64,000 nucleotides of DNA from Oenococcus sp. UCMA 16435 (GTDB lineage Bacteria; Bacillota; Bacilli; Lactobacillales; Lactobacillaceae). Below the pieces are notes generated by a model, which was given only the letters and a program-made list of their open reading frames with translations, ran no database searches and was not told the origin of the DNA. The position numbers were made by a program, and so were the translations under genes. Each line of letters begins with the position of its first letter. Position 1 is the stretch's first letter. This document shows positions 30,688-41,512 of this stretch, piece by piece. Location: NCBI GenBank assembly GCA_004010835.2, contig CP030868.2, forward strand, positions 1,116,001-1,180,000, written 5' to 3'.

Positions 30688-31326
30688 GTGAAAATTTTAA
30701 TTCTAGGTGCTGCAGGACAGATTGGACAAATGGTAACTAACAATATAATAAGTCAAACAGATTATGATTTGGTGCTTTACGGTCGAAACGTTTCAAATAG
30801 ATTAGCTGATAAGGCGGATGAACGTGTGGCGTTTGTCGATGGGGACTTTGAAGAATTTGATAAAATCAAGGCTGCTCTTGCAGGAGTAGATGCTGTTTAT
30901 TTAAGCTATGTAGCAGGAGATGACTTAATCAGTAAACTTGTTAAGTTGCTTGAGGAAAGCGGGAAGCCTCGATTCATTGCTGCAAATATTCCAGATATTT
31001 ACCAGGAAGTTACAGGCCCGTTTCAAAAATGGTATCGAAAAAATACCGGTGAAACATGGAAACTTCCTATGCACAAGGCGGCTGAAATTATTGAAGAAAG
31101 TGATTTAGATTATATTATCTTACGAATCACGTGGTTATACAACCAGGATGGAAACAAAAATGTTCACATTACAACTAAGGGTGAGCCATTCGTTGAAGCC
31201 CAAGTAACACGCCAAGCAGTGGCGCAAGTAGTTGTTGATCTATTAACTGGTAAACGTGATTATCATCGTGAAAGTTTAGGTTTGGGTGAGCCTCATACTG
31301 ATTTTAAGAAACCAAGTTTTTATTAA
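30688..31326 (+). CDS. NAD(P)-binding Rossmann / NmrA-like protein
   Basis: 212-aa atypical short-chain dehydrogenase-like protein. The dinucleotide loop is ILGAAGQIGQ at residues 5-14; DGDF near 51 fits the adenine side. The canonical YxxxK is not clear, so it may sense redox cofactor or reduce a quinone or aldehyde. AAGGAGG precedes a GTG start. It is the first gene under a MerR-type promoter in the island. Confidence 0.8.
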   Translation: MKILILGAAGQIGQMVTNNIISQTDYDLVLYGRNVSNRLADKADERVAFVDGDFEEFDKIKAALAGVDAVYLSYVAGDDLISKLVKLLEESGKPRFIAANIPDIYQEVTGPFQKWYRKNTGETWKLPMHKAAEIIEESDLDYIILRITWLYNQDGNKNVHITTKGEPFVEAQVTRQAVAQVVVDLLTGKRDYHRESLGLGEPHTDFKKPSFY

Positions 31327-31353
31327 AAAGTTACAAGAAGAATAATTTTTTAT

Positions 31354-31384
31354 TTGACTTGGAGTTCACTTCAAGGTGTTCAAT
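31354..31384 (+). promoter_or_regulatory. MerR-type promoter before aldo/keto reductase
   Basis: -35 TTGACT (31354-31359), 19-bp spacer, -10 TTCAAT. The spacer carries CTTGGAGT-TC-ACTTCAAG (31358-31375), a dyad with 7 of 8 pairs, nearly the same as the one at 30600. Confidence 0.7.
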
Positions 31385-31396
31385 TAACTTGTATAA

Positions 31397-32272
<876 letters not shown>

Positions 32273-32315
32273 GCTTAATTGTCTATCGTGTTGACTGTAC
32301 TAAAAGGAGAAATAG

Positions 32316-32732
32316 ATGACACAGAATAGTGACTTGAGAAATGGTGTCATTTTTCCATTAGGTGATAAGAATGACACTTATCAGAAGTTTTTTGTTGGGC
32401 AAAGTTATTTAAAGAGCCTCGTCAATGATCCCCAAGTGAATGTTTCAGTTGGGGTTGTGACTTTCGAGCCCGGTTGCCGTAATAATTGGCATATACATCA
32501 TGCTGGTTTCCAAATCTTACTGGTTACTGGTGGAGAAGGTTGGTACCAAGAAATTGGGCAAAAGCCACGTTTGTTAAAAAAGGGTGATATTGTTGTGACT
32601 CATGACGGCGTTAAACATTGGCATGGGGCCACCCAAGACAGCTGGTTCGCTCATATAGCAATCACCGCTGGTAAACCTGAATGGCTAGAACCTGTTTCAG
32701 ATGCAGATTATGCAAATTTGGAGGAAAAATAA
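32316..32732 (+). CDS. Cupin-domain protein
   Basis: 138-aa single-domain cupin. Motif 1 is NWHIHHAGFQILLVTGGEGW near residue 54, with His ligands, and motif 2 is GDIVVTHDGVKHWHGA near 91. It directly adjoins a carboxymuconolactone-decarboxylase-like gene (stop TAA touches the ATG), a frequent pairing in redox or aldehyde-detoxification operons. The specific reaction is unknown. Confidence 0.85.
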   Translation: MTQNSDLRNGVIFPLGDKNDTYQKFFVGQSYLKSLVNDPQVNVSVGVVTFEPGCRNNWHIHHAGFQILLVTGGEGWYQEIGQKPRLLKKGDIVVTHDGVKHWHGATQDSWFAHIAITAGKPEWLEPVSDADYANLEEK

Positions 32733-33050
32733 ATGGTAGAAAAGCAAACAGCTGGACGTGATCGTCTTGGAGATTTTGCGCCTAAATTTGCTGAGTTAAA
32801 TGATGATGTTTTATTTGGAGAAGTTTGGTCGAGAGAAAAACTTCTTTCCGCGCGTGATCGAAGTTTAATAACAGTTGCGAGTTTAATGTCGCAAGGTCTT
32901 TTTCCTCAACTAAAAAGTCACATGCTTCTCGCTAAGAAAAACGGTGTAACGAAAAAAGAGATAATTGAGATTATTACTCAACTGGCTTTCTATGCAGGTT
33001 GGCCTAAGGCATGGTCTGCTTTTAGTCTAGCGAAAGAAATTTGGAATTAA
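32733..33050 (+). CDS. Carboxymuconolactone decarboxylase family protein
   Basis: 105-aa small helical protein of the CMD/AhpD-like family. [36 protein letters not shown] and [13 protein letters not shown] are the usual signatures. It lacks the CxxC of AhpD, so peroxidase partner function is unlikely. It starts at the base after the cupin stop and is co-translated with it. Confidence 0.88.
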   Translation: MVEKQTAGRDRLGDFAPKFAELNDDVLFGEVWSREKLLSARDRSLITVASLMSQGLFPQLKSHMLLAKKNGVTKKEIIEIITQLAFYAGWPKAWSAFSLAKEIWN

Positions 33051-33081
33051 TATTTTAATAGTTTGGAAAGAAGGTTCCTTT

Positions 33082-33818
33082 ATGTCAAAAGTTATTGTGA
33101 TTACAGGCGCTTCTTCTGGAATCGGCGAAGCAACGGCTAAGTTGTTAGCTTCAAAGGGAAATAAAGTAGTCCTTGGGGCACGTCGGGAAGAACGCTTGCA
33201 AAAAATTGTTAAGGATATTGGACAATCGGGGGACAAGCAACTTACTTGGCAACCGATGTCAGTGAACTTGAACAGGTTAAAGCTTTAGCCCAAAAAGCTA
33301 TCGACACTTATGGTCGGTTGGATGTTTGGATGAATAATGCGGGATTAATGCCACATTCTGAATTTATTAAAGGGCGGGTTGAAGATTGGAATCGGATGAT
33401 TGATATCAACTTACGCGGCGTCCTCTATGGAATAAATGCGGCTCTTCCGCAGATGCGCAAACAACAATCAGGCCAGTTTATCAATATAGCTTCCGTTGCA
33501 GCACATGCAGTTCATTCTGGTGGTGGTGTGTATAGTGCAACTAAAGCTGGCGTTTGGATGATTAGTGAAGCCTTACGTCAGGAAGAAGTTGCTGCAAAGA
33601 GCCATGTTCGAGTGACTGTTGTTTCACCAGGTGCTGTATCGACTGAATTAGTTGATCATGTAACTGACCCAGATACTAAAAAGGCAATGGAAAATTTTTA
33701 TGCCAGTGTATCGATGCCTTCAGAACGTGTAGCGCAAGCAATTTCATTAGCTGTTGATTTACCAGAAGACTCTGATATAAATGAAATTGTTATGAGACCA
33801 TTAAACCAGCAAGGTTAG
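33082..33818 (+). pseudogene. Short-chain dehydrogenase, frameshifted
   Basis: Classical [17 protein letters not shown] cofactor loop at the start, NNAG (in MNNAGLMP) and the catalytic Tyr-Lys in YSATKAG. The frame breaks in a run of five G near 33227: the first part ends wrongly at 33288 and the rest continues one frame away from 33246. A sixth G restores one ORF of about 245 codons. Either a recent slip in the homopolymer or a sequencing error. Confidence 0.85.
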
Positions 33819-33925
33819 TGTGTAAGAATAAAATTTATTTTTTTATTTTGCAATTTCTTAAATGGCTAAACTCTAGCATTGAGTTTAGCTTTTTTAATAA
33901 TATTAATTGACAGTGGAGGTAGATT

Positions 33926-34375
33926 TTGAAAATAAATGTATTTTTGAACTCAAGTCAAAACACTAATGGTGAAACTGCTAAACTGGCCCAAAAATTCTTT
34001 GATGGAGAACCATATCAGACCTATAATTTAATTGATTATCATATTGATCAATTGGGTCAGGTGACTAATCAAGACCAATTTACTGAATTAGCTTTACAAT
34101 TAAAAAAAGTCGATATAATTGCAATTGGAACGCCTATTTATTGGAATGATATGACAGGTTCATTAAAGACTTGGCTCGATAGACACCGCTTAGTAAGCGA
34201 TATCTATCGAGATAAAAAGACGGTTATTTTAGCGCAAGGAAGTAATCCTGATAATTCGGAAGTATTTAGATCAATCAATCATGTTTTTGAAACTTTTACT
34301 AATAGATTTTCAATGCGCTACTGTGGTATTGTTACTCCTACAAAAGTAGCAAACAAAAATATAACTACCATATAA
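33926..34375 (+). CDS. Flavodoxin-fold FMN reductase-like protein
   Basis: 149-aa flavodoxin-like protein of the NADPH-dependent FMN reductase/quinone reductase group. FLNSSQNTNGETAKLAQ forms the phosphate loop and GTPIYWNDMTGSLKTWLDR (residues near 72) contacts the isoalloxazine ring. TTG start after GGAGG. At 149 aa it is somewhat shorter than typical members (about 180), and the end may be cut. It fits the redox set of the island. Confidence 0.82.
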   Translation: MKINVFLNSSQNTNGETAKLAQKFFDGEPYQTYNLIDYHIDQLGQVTNQDQFTELALQLKKVDIIAIGTPIYWNDMTGSLKTWLDRHRLVSDIYRDKKTVILAQGSNPDNSEVFRSINHVFETFTNRFSMRYCGIVTPTKVANKNITTI

Positions 34376-34411
34376 TATATAGTTTATGTATTTGCAAAGA
34401 GAATGATAATA

Positions 34412-34849
34412 ATGAATATTAAAAAAGCTAGTGAATTAACTGGAGTAAGTTCAGATACAATCAGATACTACGAAAAAATTGGATTGATACCACATATCGA
34501 TAGGACCTCTTCGGGAATAAGGGATATTGGTACACGTATTATCGGTAGAATTAATTTTATTAAACAAATGCGTTCAGCAGGTATGTCTATTGAGAATCTT
34601 TCTAAATATATGAATTTAGTTGATTCGGCTGAAGGAAGCATTGCAGAACAAAAACAATTGTTGAAAGAGCAGTTAGAAGTAATGGAAGAACGAAAAGATG
34701 ACCTACAAGCTGCTATTGACCATTTGCATTGGAAATTAGAGCATTATGAAGATCACATGGCTAAGTCTGAAGCAGAATTACGCAAACTTGAAAAAGAGCA
34801 TAAAGATCAACCAAACAAATTAGTTCGAAATAAAAAATATACAAATTAA
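34412..34849 (+). CDS. MerR family transcriptional regulator
   Basis: 145-aa MerR-type regulator: winged HTH (IKKASELTGVSSDTIRYYEK), then IKQMRSAGMSIENLSKYM and a long coiled-coil dimer helix (about residues 80-135). It has no C-terminal metal-binding Cys, similar to AdhR/NmlR-like aldehyde or quinone sensors. The ATG at 34412 is preferred over 34403, which is almost on the weak AAAGAGA site. Two 19-bp-spacer promoters with matching dyads at 30596 and 31354 are its likely targets. Confidence 0.9.
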   Translation: MNIKKASELTGVSSDTIRYYEKIGLIPHIDRTSSGIRDIGTRIIGRINFIKQMRSAGMSIENLSKYMNLVDSAEGSIAEQKQLLKEQLEVMEERKDDLQAAIDHLHWKLEHYEDHMAKSEAELRKLEKEHKDQPNKLVRNKKYTN

Positions 34850-35129
34850 ATTATATTTGTAACTCGCATGCTGTGGTGTAAATTTTTAAAATTATTTAGG
34901 TAATAATTGATTTTCATTACACCAAGTCGGGATAAGAGGGTGGATTGAAAGTTAGCTTTTAGTCCACTCTCTATTGCTATGAACTTCTAAAATGTTTTTT
35001 TATGTTTGAAGGAGGGGTGGTTATTTTAGTATATTTTGGATAAAACTTTCCTCTTAGCTATTTCAAAAATAATTGAAACATTTAAACAGTTTATCAGAAT
35101 GAAATATTACTACCACAAGAAAGAAGATC
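34850..35129. other. Intergenic stretch with one hairpin
   Basis: No gene seen. A stem AGAG-GTGGA / TCCAC-CTCT around 34937-34972 could terminate the merR transcript, although no long T-tract follows. Confidence 0.4.
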
Positions 35130-36152
35130 TTGTTTTTGAAGAGAAAATCTTATCGTGAGCCTTTGTGGACAAGAAACTTTGTTCTACTTTTAATTACTGC
35201 TATTTTTATGTATATTACAACATTTATGTTTATACCAACTCTTCCTCTGTTCGCTCGCAATCTTGGTGTTACTGATCCTTCAGTCGGTGGAATTATTATT
35301 TTAGTATATACCATAAGTTGTCTGGCTTCGCGTGCAATATGGGGGGATACAGCTGACCACTGGGAACGTAAACCTGTTTATCTCGTGGGCGTTATTATAA
35401 TGGCAACAGCGGCTCCTTTCTTTGGACTTGTTTCATCTTTGGGGGGATTTTAATCATTCGAGCGTTGCAGGGGATAGGGTTCAGTGCATCTTCTACTTCT
35501 GGGAGTGCCATAGCTGCAGACTTAGTACCTGCTTCGCGGCTAACCGAGGGTATAGGTTACTATACTTTGGCTAATACTATTGGTATAGCACTTGGCCCCG
35601 GCCTGGGACTGAATATGTTTCAGCGTGGTTCTTGGTGGCTATTTGGAGCAGGAACGTTAATAGGAATTATTAGTTTAGTAACAAGTTTATCATTAAATTA
35701 TGAAAGAAAGCAATCTTCGGTAAAAAAAGTTCCTCTGTTTCTCAGACCGCCCCACATGCTAAAGCAAATTCCAAACTAGATATGTTATTTGAAAAAAGTG
35801 TTATGCCTACTTGTTTAGTGATTCTATTCACTATTATGCCTTATGGGGCTATTATGGCATATATCGCCAGTTACGGTATCAATCAAGGAATTGAAAACAT
35901 TGGTCTATACTTTTCAATGTATGCTTTATCTTTGTTTGTAGTACGGCTGGGAGTTGGACGGTTATCAGATCGTTATGGGATAACTGCTATAATTATTCCT
36001 GGTATTGTGCTGATGTTCTGTGGCCTAATTGTTTTAGGTTGGGCATCTAATTTAACTATTTTCTTGATATCAGCGATTTTATTTGGACTTGGTTTTGGTG
36101 TGGTTTTTCCTCTATTACAAGCAACAGGCTATGTATTTAGTTCTGATTGGAT
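35130..36152 (+). pseudogene. MFS drug-efflux transporter, broken in three
   Basis: Three consecutive frames (35130-35453, 35465-35779, 35782-36152) together read as one major-facilitator protein: FIPTLPLFARNLGV and DHWERKPVYLVG in the first, RALQGIGFSASSTSG in the second, RLGVGRLSDRYG in the third. Two frameshifts separate them. The C-terminus is cut near residue 340 where the topB repeat begins at 36153. Not functional. Confidence 0.88.
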
Positions 36153-36226
36153 TTTAAATCGCTGATAGGGGTCTAATTTTGCGACGAATTTTTGCTGATT
36201 AGCCAAAATTTCAGCATTTAGTTCAA
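36153..36226 (-). repeat. 74-bp inverted repeat, right copy (topB piece)
   Basis: Reverse complement matches topB bases 22272-22345 with two mismatches. It is wedged between the cut end of the MFS pseudogene and the end of the relaxase fragment, and it supplies the last codons (Leu, Asn) and the stop of that ORF. Confidence 0.9.
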
Positions 36227-37270
36227 TGGTTGATAATGTCCGATATTTGCTTTTCGGTATTGATCGTCTTTATCTTGTTGCTCTTTTAACTGCTTTTGGA
36301 TTTTTTCAATCTGGCTGGTTTTAATAGTCGGATCGGCTTTGCATTCTCCCAGAAAGATTTGTTTAGTTCCGTCATGCTTTAAGACCCGTTGCAAGTTATG
36401 ATTTTCTAGCTGATCTAAGCTAAGCTGCCCCGACAAATAAGCTAACCCTAATTGATGTTCTTGGGTACTGAAAACCTTCGGCGGGTTTTCTTGCCACTGT
36501 TCCAGTGTTTCAACCTTGCATGGCTTTAAAGTTGGATCATAGTACATCACGGCGGTATAAGCCTGTTCTTGTCTAACTAGTGAAAGATCATCTAAATCAC
36601 CATTTGGAAAGGCTCTTTTCAATACTTCATGGTATTGCGTTTGAATGACTTGCTTAACGGCCATGATTGTCCGTAGGTCTTTGACTGCCCTCGTAATCTT
36701 TTGTTGTTCTGCTGGTGAATACTTTTCTAGCAGTCCTTGATCGACGTTTTCTAGACTTTCTAAGCTATCAGAGTGGATCATCAGCGTATATTTCAGATCG
36801 ATTTTGGCTTCTTTTTCTTGTTGCATTAATAACTTAAAACTAACGTATGGCCGCTTAGTAAAGGTCAATAATTGTTGGGTCAACAAATCATCACGAATGT
36901 TCATTAAACGTTCGTTTAATTCACTACCCTTGAAGACTGTTTGCTCGCTATCGGTTTCCTTAATTAATTCTCGTCTTTCCGCTTGCGTGGTCTGTGCAAA
37001 ATTAAGCTCTGGATAAAGTTTTTTCGTAGTGCGATCGACCACTTTATTTAAGAGTTCGTCTGCTTTTTTGAGTGAGCTTTCTTGTTGGTTAATTGTCAAC
37101 AATTGCTTAGTTACATCTTCACCAACTGCATGTTTAATTAAGGTACTATTCTTCCAATTAAATAGCATGCGTCGTTTATCATCTAAACTCTCCAAACTGA
37201 TATAAGTTTTCAGTTCATGGCTTAACTCTTTAACTATCCGTTTTTCATTAAACGAGAAGTGTTTACTTAG
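36218..37270 (-). pseudogene. MobA/MobL relaxase, C-terminal fragment
   Basis: About 350 codons of a plasmid mobilisation protein of the MobA/MobL type, from the part after the catalytic domain; the charged, helical text (KHFSFNEKRIVKELSHE, later EQLEQ-rich coils) is typical. The frame is open up to the island edge at 37270, where it joins galM, so the HUH nicking domain is missing. The 3' end falls in a copy of topB. No start codon of its own is credible (a TTG at 37195 opens a 325-aa ORF). Confidence 0.72.
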
Positions 37271-37277
37271 GCTATAC
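37271..37277 (+). repeat. Right 7-bp direct repeat at island edge
   Basis: GCTATAC, identical to 22180-22186. From here the galM frame resumes. Confidence 0.8.
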
Positions 37278-37854
37278 CTTAACGGAAAACAACCAGGTCA
37301 TAGTCAGCTTTTTAGGCCGTCAGTCCAAAGCCGACGGTGTCTTTAACCCGACTCTGCATGCCTACTTTAATCTGGGCCAGTCCGATGATATCTTGGATCA
37401 CAGTCTCTTGATCAACAGCCAAAAGCACCTGCAGTTGAATGCTGCCAAGATTCCGACCGGGCGCTTAGTTGATAACCAGGGTCCCTTTGACCTGGCCCAA
37501 CACCCGAACTTAAAAGCACCCTTAGCCCGGTTAAAAAAGACCAGTAAAGAACAGGGCTTTGACGATGTCTTTGTGATTAATTGTCCCCACACCGGACCGA
37601 TTGCCAGACTGAAAGATCTAAACAGCAATTACGAACTGACGATCACTTCCGACCGGAATGCTTTAGTCGTCTATACGGCCAACCAAATCGATCCCAGCCT
37701 GCATTTGAACCATTCGGCTAAGCCTTGGTCGGCTGTGGCCCTAGAAGCCCAGACTCTCCCCAACAGCGAGAAGCTAACCTCTTTAGGCGATGTAACTTTG
37801 CTTAAAGACAGTTATCGAAAGGAAAGCATTAGCTACCAGTTTCTAAGGGGATAA
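37278..37854 (+). pseudogene. galM: Aldose 1-epimerase, 3' half
   Basis: C-terminal 191 codons of the mutarotase split by the island. The frame opens directly at the repeat with LTENNQVIVSFLG and runs to ESISYQFLRG at the stop. Family features include NPTLHAYFNLG (catalytic His) shortly after the junction and the late LEAQTLPNS segment. An internal TTG at 37393 would start a 153-aa piece lacking the active site. The stop is 18 bp from the convergent dehydrogenase gene. Confidence 0.92.
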
Positions 37855-37872
37855 AACTGGAAGGGGATTGTA

Positions 37873-38832
37873 TCAATTAACGATATATTTCGGTTTTTCG
37901 CCATTTAACACTGATACCACATTTTTGGCGACGACTTCAGCCATTGCGTTACGGGCTTCGATGGTTGCATTGCCGATATGGGGAGTTAGAATAACATTTT
38001 TCATCTTTTTAAATTGATCATCAACTTCTGGTTCATGTTCATAAACATCTAAAGCAGCTCCAGCAAGCTGCTTTTCTTTTAGAGATTTCAGCAATGCATT
38101 TTCGTCTATTAACGGTCCACGAGCAGCGTTAATTAGGAAAGAAGTTTTTTTCATAGTTGCAAATTCTTTAGCACCCAACAAGTGATGGGTATTTTTCGTT
38201 AGTGGCAAATGCAAGCTAATTACATCGCTTTGTTTAATTAATTCGTCTTTTTCCAAGAAAGCAGCATGAAGTTCTTTTTCCTCATCTTCTTTTAAGTGAT
38301 GCCTTTGTGTGTAAACAATTTTCATATCAAAGGCCTGCATACGTTTGGCCAAAGCCTTGCCAATCTGACCCATGCCGATGATCCCTAATGTTTTTTTAGA
38401 TAGTTCATGGCCTAAAAAGAATAAGGGACTCCAGCCATTGAATCCTTGATCGTGCATTAAATTATCTCCTTCAACCAAACGATGCGATAGGGAAATAATT
38501 AGTCCTGCTGTGACCTCGGCGACTGAAGTAGTCGAAACAAAAGGAGTGTTTGTAACAGATATTTCTTTTTCTCGAGCACTATTTATGTCAATGTTATTAA
38601 ATCCGGCTCCAAAGTTTGCGATTAATTTTAATTTTGGAGCTGCATTTATTGCGTCTTCATCAACATCCGTCGATAGAGAGGTAATTAAAAAATCTTTATC
38701 TTTGACTTTATCAAGTAATTCCTTCTTTGTAATTAATTTATCACCCTTAAAAATTTCGACATTTAGGCCGGCTTGTTGAAGTATACTATTTGCAACTTGA
38801 GGAAGCTCCGCTGTGATGAGAACATTTTTCAT
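37873..38832 (-). CDS. D-2-hydroxyacid dehydrogenase
   Basis: 319-aa NAD-dependent 2-hydroxyacid dehydrogenase. The Rossmann loop is GIIGMGQIGKALAKRM near residue 147; the catalytic Arg is in INAARGPLIDENAL, the Glu in YEHEPEVDD and the His in LTPHIGNAT. It reduces a 2-keto acid (pyruvate, glyoxylate, hydroxypyruvate or phenylpyruvate); the substrate cannot be told. It is 61 bp after a cupin gene on the same strand. Confidence 0.92.
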   Translation of the reverse strand: MKNVLITAELPQVANSILQQAGLNVEIFKGDKLITKKELLDKVKDKDFLITSLSTDVDEDAINAAPKLKLIANFGAGFNNIDINSAREKEISVTNTPFVSTTSVAEVTAGLIISLSHRLVEGDNLMHDQGFNGWSPLFFLGHELSKKTLGIIGMGQIGKALAKRMQAFDMKIVYTQRHHLKEDEEKELHAAFLEKDELIKQSDVISLHLPLTKNTHHLLGAKEFATMKKTSFLINAARGPLIDENALLKSLKEKQLAGAALDVYEHEPEVDDQFKKMKNVILTPHIGNATIEARNAMAEVVAKNVVSVLNGEKPKYIVN

Positions 38833-38893
38833 AAGATTAATCCTCTTTAGCTGGATTTATAAAAATTGAATTATAAATCCAATAATTGATATT

Positions 38894-39265
38894 TCAGATG
38901 CGTTTTAAATTGGAAACGGTTTTTTCATCTTTAACGTTTCCGGTATTTAATGTTGTTGCTGGTTCGAATAACAAAACCTCCGCTACTCCATTTGCGACGG
39001 GCATATGCTCAACGCCTTTAGGAACAATAAAGAATTCGCCTTCTTTTAGTTCATATTGTTTTTCCTGATCGTTTTCCTTGAGATGGATTGTAACTGAACC
39101 TTTAATAATCAAGAAAAATTCATCTTCGTTATCGTGATGATGCCAGACAAATTGATCGTGAAACTTTGCTAATTTGATTTGGTATTTTCCTAGATCGCCA
39201 ACGATTTTGGGTGACCAATAATCGTTGAATTGTTTGAATTTATCTTCTAGATTAACTTTTTCCAT
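38894..39265 (-). CDS. Cupin-domain protein
   Basis: 123-aa single cupin of the mannose-6-phosphate isomerase-like type. Metal ligands are visible in VWHHHDNEDEFFLIIKG (HHH and E) and GEFFIVPKGVEHMPVA (His). The ATG at 39265, 7 bases after AAGAAGG, is preferred to one two codons earlier. Upstream is a divergent XRE-cupin regulator, suggesting local control. Confidence 0.87.
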   Translation of the reverse strand: MEKVNLEDKFKQFNDYWSPKIVGDLGKYQIKLAKFHDQFVWHHHDNEDEFFLIIKGSVTIHLKENDQEKQYELKEGEFFIVPKGVEHMPVANGVAEVLLFEPATTLNTGNVKDEKTVSNLKRI

Positions 39266-39399
39266 AATCAAACCTTCTTAAATATATTTTTTTGTTGCCT
39301 GTCTAATATAATAGACAGTATGAAAGTTTCTTTCAATGAAATCCATTATCTTAAATGATTATCGTTTAAATAGTAAATATATTGTACGGAGGGAATAAT

Positions 39400-39957
39400 T
39401 TGCAGGTTAATCAGCTTGGAAAAACTTTATTAAACTATCGTCAACAAAATAAATTAACAATTCGAGAATTGGCCGTTCAGTCGGGAATAAGTGCCTCTTT
39501 GATTAGTCAAATTGAACGCGGACGGGCAAATCCATCATTATCCGTTCTAACGATTATTGCCAATACCTTAAATGTACCTTTATATACACTTTTTATTAAC
39601 GATGTCGATACTGACAGTTTGATATCACGGAAAAAAGATCGCAAGATAATTTATCGGCAGGATAGTGCCCATACCGTTCAGGATATTTTGACTCCTGATT
39701 TTATGAGGACTCATATCAAACTCTTGATGATGGATCTAAAACCTCATTCTGTGACTACCAAGTCTTATTATGTTCATGAAGATAAAGAGGAATTGGCAGT
39801 CGTTATGTCCGGCACCACACAAGTCGAAATGAACGCTAAGGAATATTCTTTGCAAGAAGGCGATGTTGTGCGAATTCCTCCATATGTCAAACATCGATTC
39901 TTAAACCGATCAAATTCGATCGCACATGTTTTGTTTGTTTTGACTCCAAAAATATAG
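39400..39957 (+). CDS. XRE-cupin transcriptional regulator
   Basis: 185-aa regulator with an N-terminal helix-turn-helix (TIRELAVQSGISASLISQIERGRANPS) and a C-terminal cupin domain (VHEDKEELAVVMSGTTQ, EGDVVRIPPYVKHRFLN). The TTG at 39400, seven bases after GGAGGG, is the best start; an earlier TTG at 39382 precedes the ribosome site. It is divergent from the cupin-dehydrogenase pair and may control it or the fumarase that follows. Confidence 0.9.
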   Translation: MQVNQLGKTLLNYRQQNKLTIRELAVQSGISASLISQIERGRANPSLSVLTIIANTLNVPLYTLFINDVDTDSLISRKKDRKIIYRQDSAHTVQDILTPDFMRTHIKLLMMDLKPHSVTTKSYYVHEDKEELAVVMSGTTQVEMNAKEYSLQEGDVVRIPPYVKHRFLNRSNSIAHVLFVLTPKI

Positions 39958-40035
39958 TTTATTGAGTAAGCTGTTTTTTACTTAATAATCAAAAAATGAT
40001 TAGTTCAAAATTTTAGTTAGGAGAAATTTTTAAAA

Positions 40036-41412
40036 ATGGATAACGAGAAATATCGAATCGAAAAAGATACTTTGGGAGAAGTTAAAATTCCTGCAAGTGC
40101 CCTTTGGGGACCTCAAACTGAAAGAAGTCGACAAAATTTTAAAATCGGGCAAAGAATGCCTTTTGAAATAATTGAGTCTCTATTGCAGATTAAAAAAGCA
40201 GCTGCAGTGGTTAACGAAAAAAATGGTGAAATTAGTAAAGAAAAATCTGATTTAATTGTTGAAGTAGTTGATCAACTTTTGGCGGGAAAATATCAAGATG
40301 CTTTTCCATTAGTTGTTTATCAAACAGGTAGTGGAACGCAAACGAATATGAATGTGAACGAAGTGATAGTTCATTTGGCGGCTAAAATTAATCCTAAGGT
40401 TTCGTTACAAGCAAATGATGATGTTAATCACTCGCAGAGTTCCAATGATACTTTTCCCACAGCGATGGCAATTACTGCTTATGATGCTGTAAAAAAATTG
40501 TTATCTGTTTTGGAACATTTGGAAAATTCATTGAACGATAAAGCACTTGATTTTAAAAATGTTGTAAAAATTGGTCGTACCCATCTTCAGGATGCCACAC
40601 CAATTACCTTTGGACAGGAAATTAGTGGTTGGTCCAGTCAGATCAAACACAATTTTGATTATTTGCAAATTAATAAAAAAACTTTACTCGAATTGCCAAT
40701 CGGAGGGACGGCGGTCGGTACCGGTTTGAATACTGTCAAAGATTTTGATCAACAAATGGTTAAACAACTATCGATTCAAAAGGGAATAAGTTATCTCGTC
40801 GCGCCAAATAAATTTCAAGGTCTGGCCGCACACAGTGCTATTAATTTTATTCATGGTATTTTTAAGACCCTAGCAGCTGACTTGATTAAGATTGGCAATG
40901 ATATTCGTTTTCTTGCCAGCGGTCCCAGATCCGGATATGGTGAGATTAATATTCCAGCCAACGAACCGGGTTCTTCAATCATGCCCGGCAAAATAAATCC
41001 GACTCAGATCGAAGCATTAACAATGGTAGCTGCCCGTGTAATGGGAAATGATACAACAATTGTTTTTTCATCCAGTCAAGGCAATTTTGAAATGAATGTT
41101 TATAAGCCGATTATAATTCAGAGCTTTCTTGAAAGTGCAAAGTTATTGACTGAAGCAATTGATTCTGTTGATAAGAATCTAATTCAAGGAATTACCGTTA
41201 ATCAAAAAAGAATGAAAGATCTAGTCGATAATTCGTTGATGACTGTTACAGCTTTAAGCCCACATATCGGCTATGAAAAAAGTGCCAAAATTGCCCAAAA
41301 AGCATTGCGTGAAAACACCAGATTAATTGATGCTGCTTTAGCTAGTGGATATGTAACTGAAAAAGAGTTTAGAGAATGGGTCGATCCTTTTAAAATGACT
41401 TCACATAAATAA
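40036..41412 (+). CDS. fumC: Class II fumarate hydratase
   Basis: 458-aa iron-independent fumarase interconverting fumarate and malate. Signatures: SGTQTNMNVNEVI near 104, VNHSQSSNDTFPTAM near 137 (catalytic His), TFGQEISGW and the flexible active-site loop GSSIMPGKINPTQIEA near 316. Length is standard. TTAGGAG precedes the ATG. In organisms without a full citric cycle it supports malate-fumarate-succinate balance. Confidence 0.95.
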   Translation: MDNEKYRIEKDTLGEVKIPASALWGPQTERSRQNFKIGQRMPFEIIESLLQIKKAAAVVNEKNGEISKEKSDLIVEVVDQLLAGKYQDAFPLVVYQTGSGTQTNMNVNEVIVHLAAKINPKVSLQANDDVNHSQSSNDTFPTAMAITAYDAVKKLLSVLEHLENSLNDKALDFKNVVKIGRTHLQDATPITFGQEISGWSSQIKHNFDYLQINKKTLLELPIGGTAVGTGLNTVKDFDQQMVKQLSIQKGISYLVAPNKFQGLAAHSAINFIHGIFKTLAADLIKIGNDIRFLASGPRSGYGEINIPANEPGSSIMPGKINPTQIEALTMVAARVMGNDTTIVFSSSQGNFEMNVYKPIIIQSFLESAKLLTEAIDSVDKNLIQGITVNQKRMKDLVDNSLMTVTALSPHIGYEKSAKIAQKALRENTRLIDAALASGYVTEKEFREWVDPFKMTSHK

Positions 41413-41512
41413 TGCTTGTCAGTAATTTGAAGTTTAATGATTTAAAATATCCAAATTCAGTTCACTATAAAGCCTTTATTTAAATAGTTCGTAATTTTCG
41501 ATTAGATAAAAC

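Noticed and set aside
36153..36226. Possible att site or CRISPR-like spacer matching topB
   Set aside because: It is a single 74-bp coding fragment without a repeat-spacer pattern, and it lies inside, not at, the island edge.
37393..37854. Independent 153-aa gene
   Set aside because: The frame is open upstream to the island edge and reads as the second half of galM; the TTG has no ribosome site.
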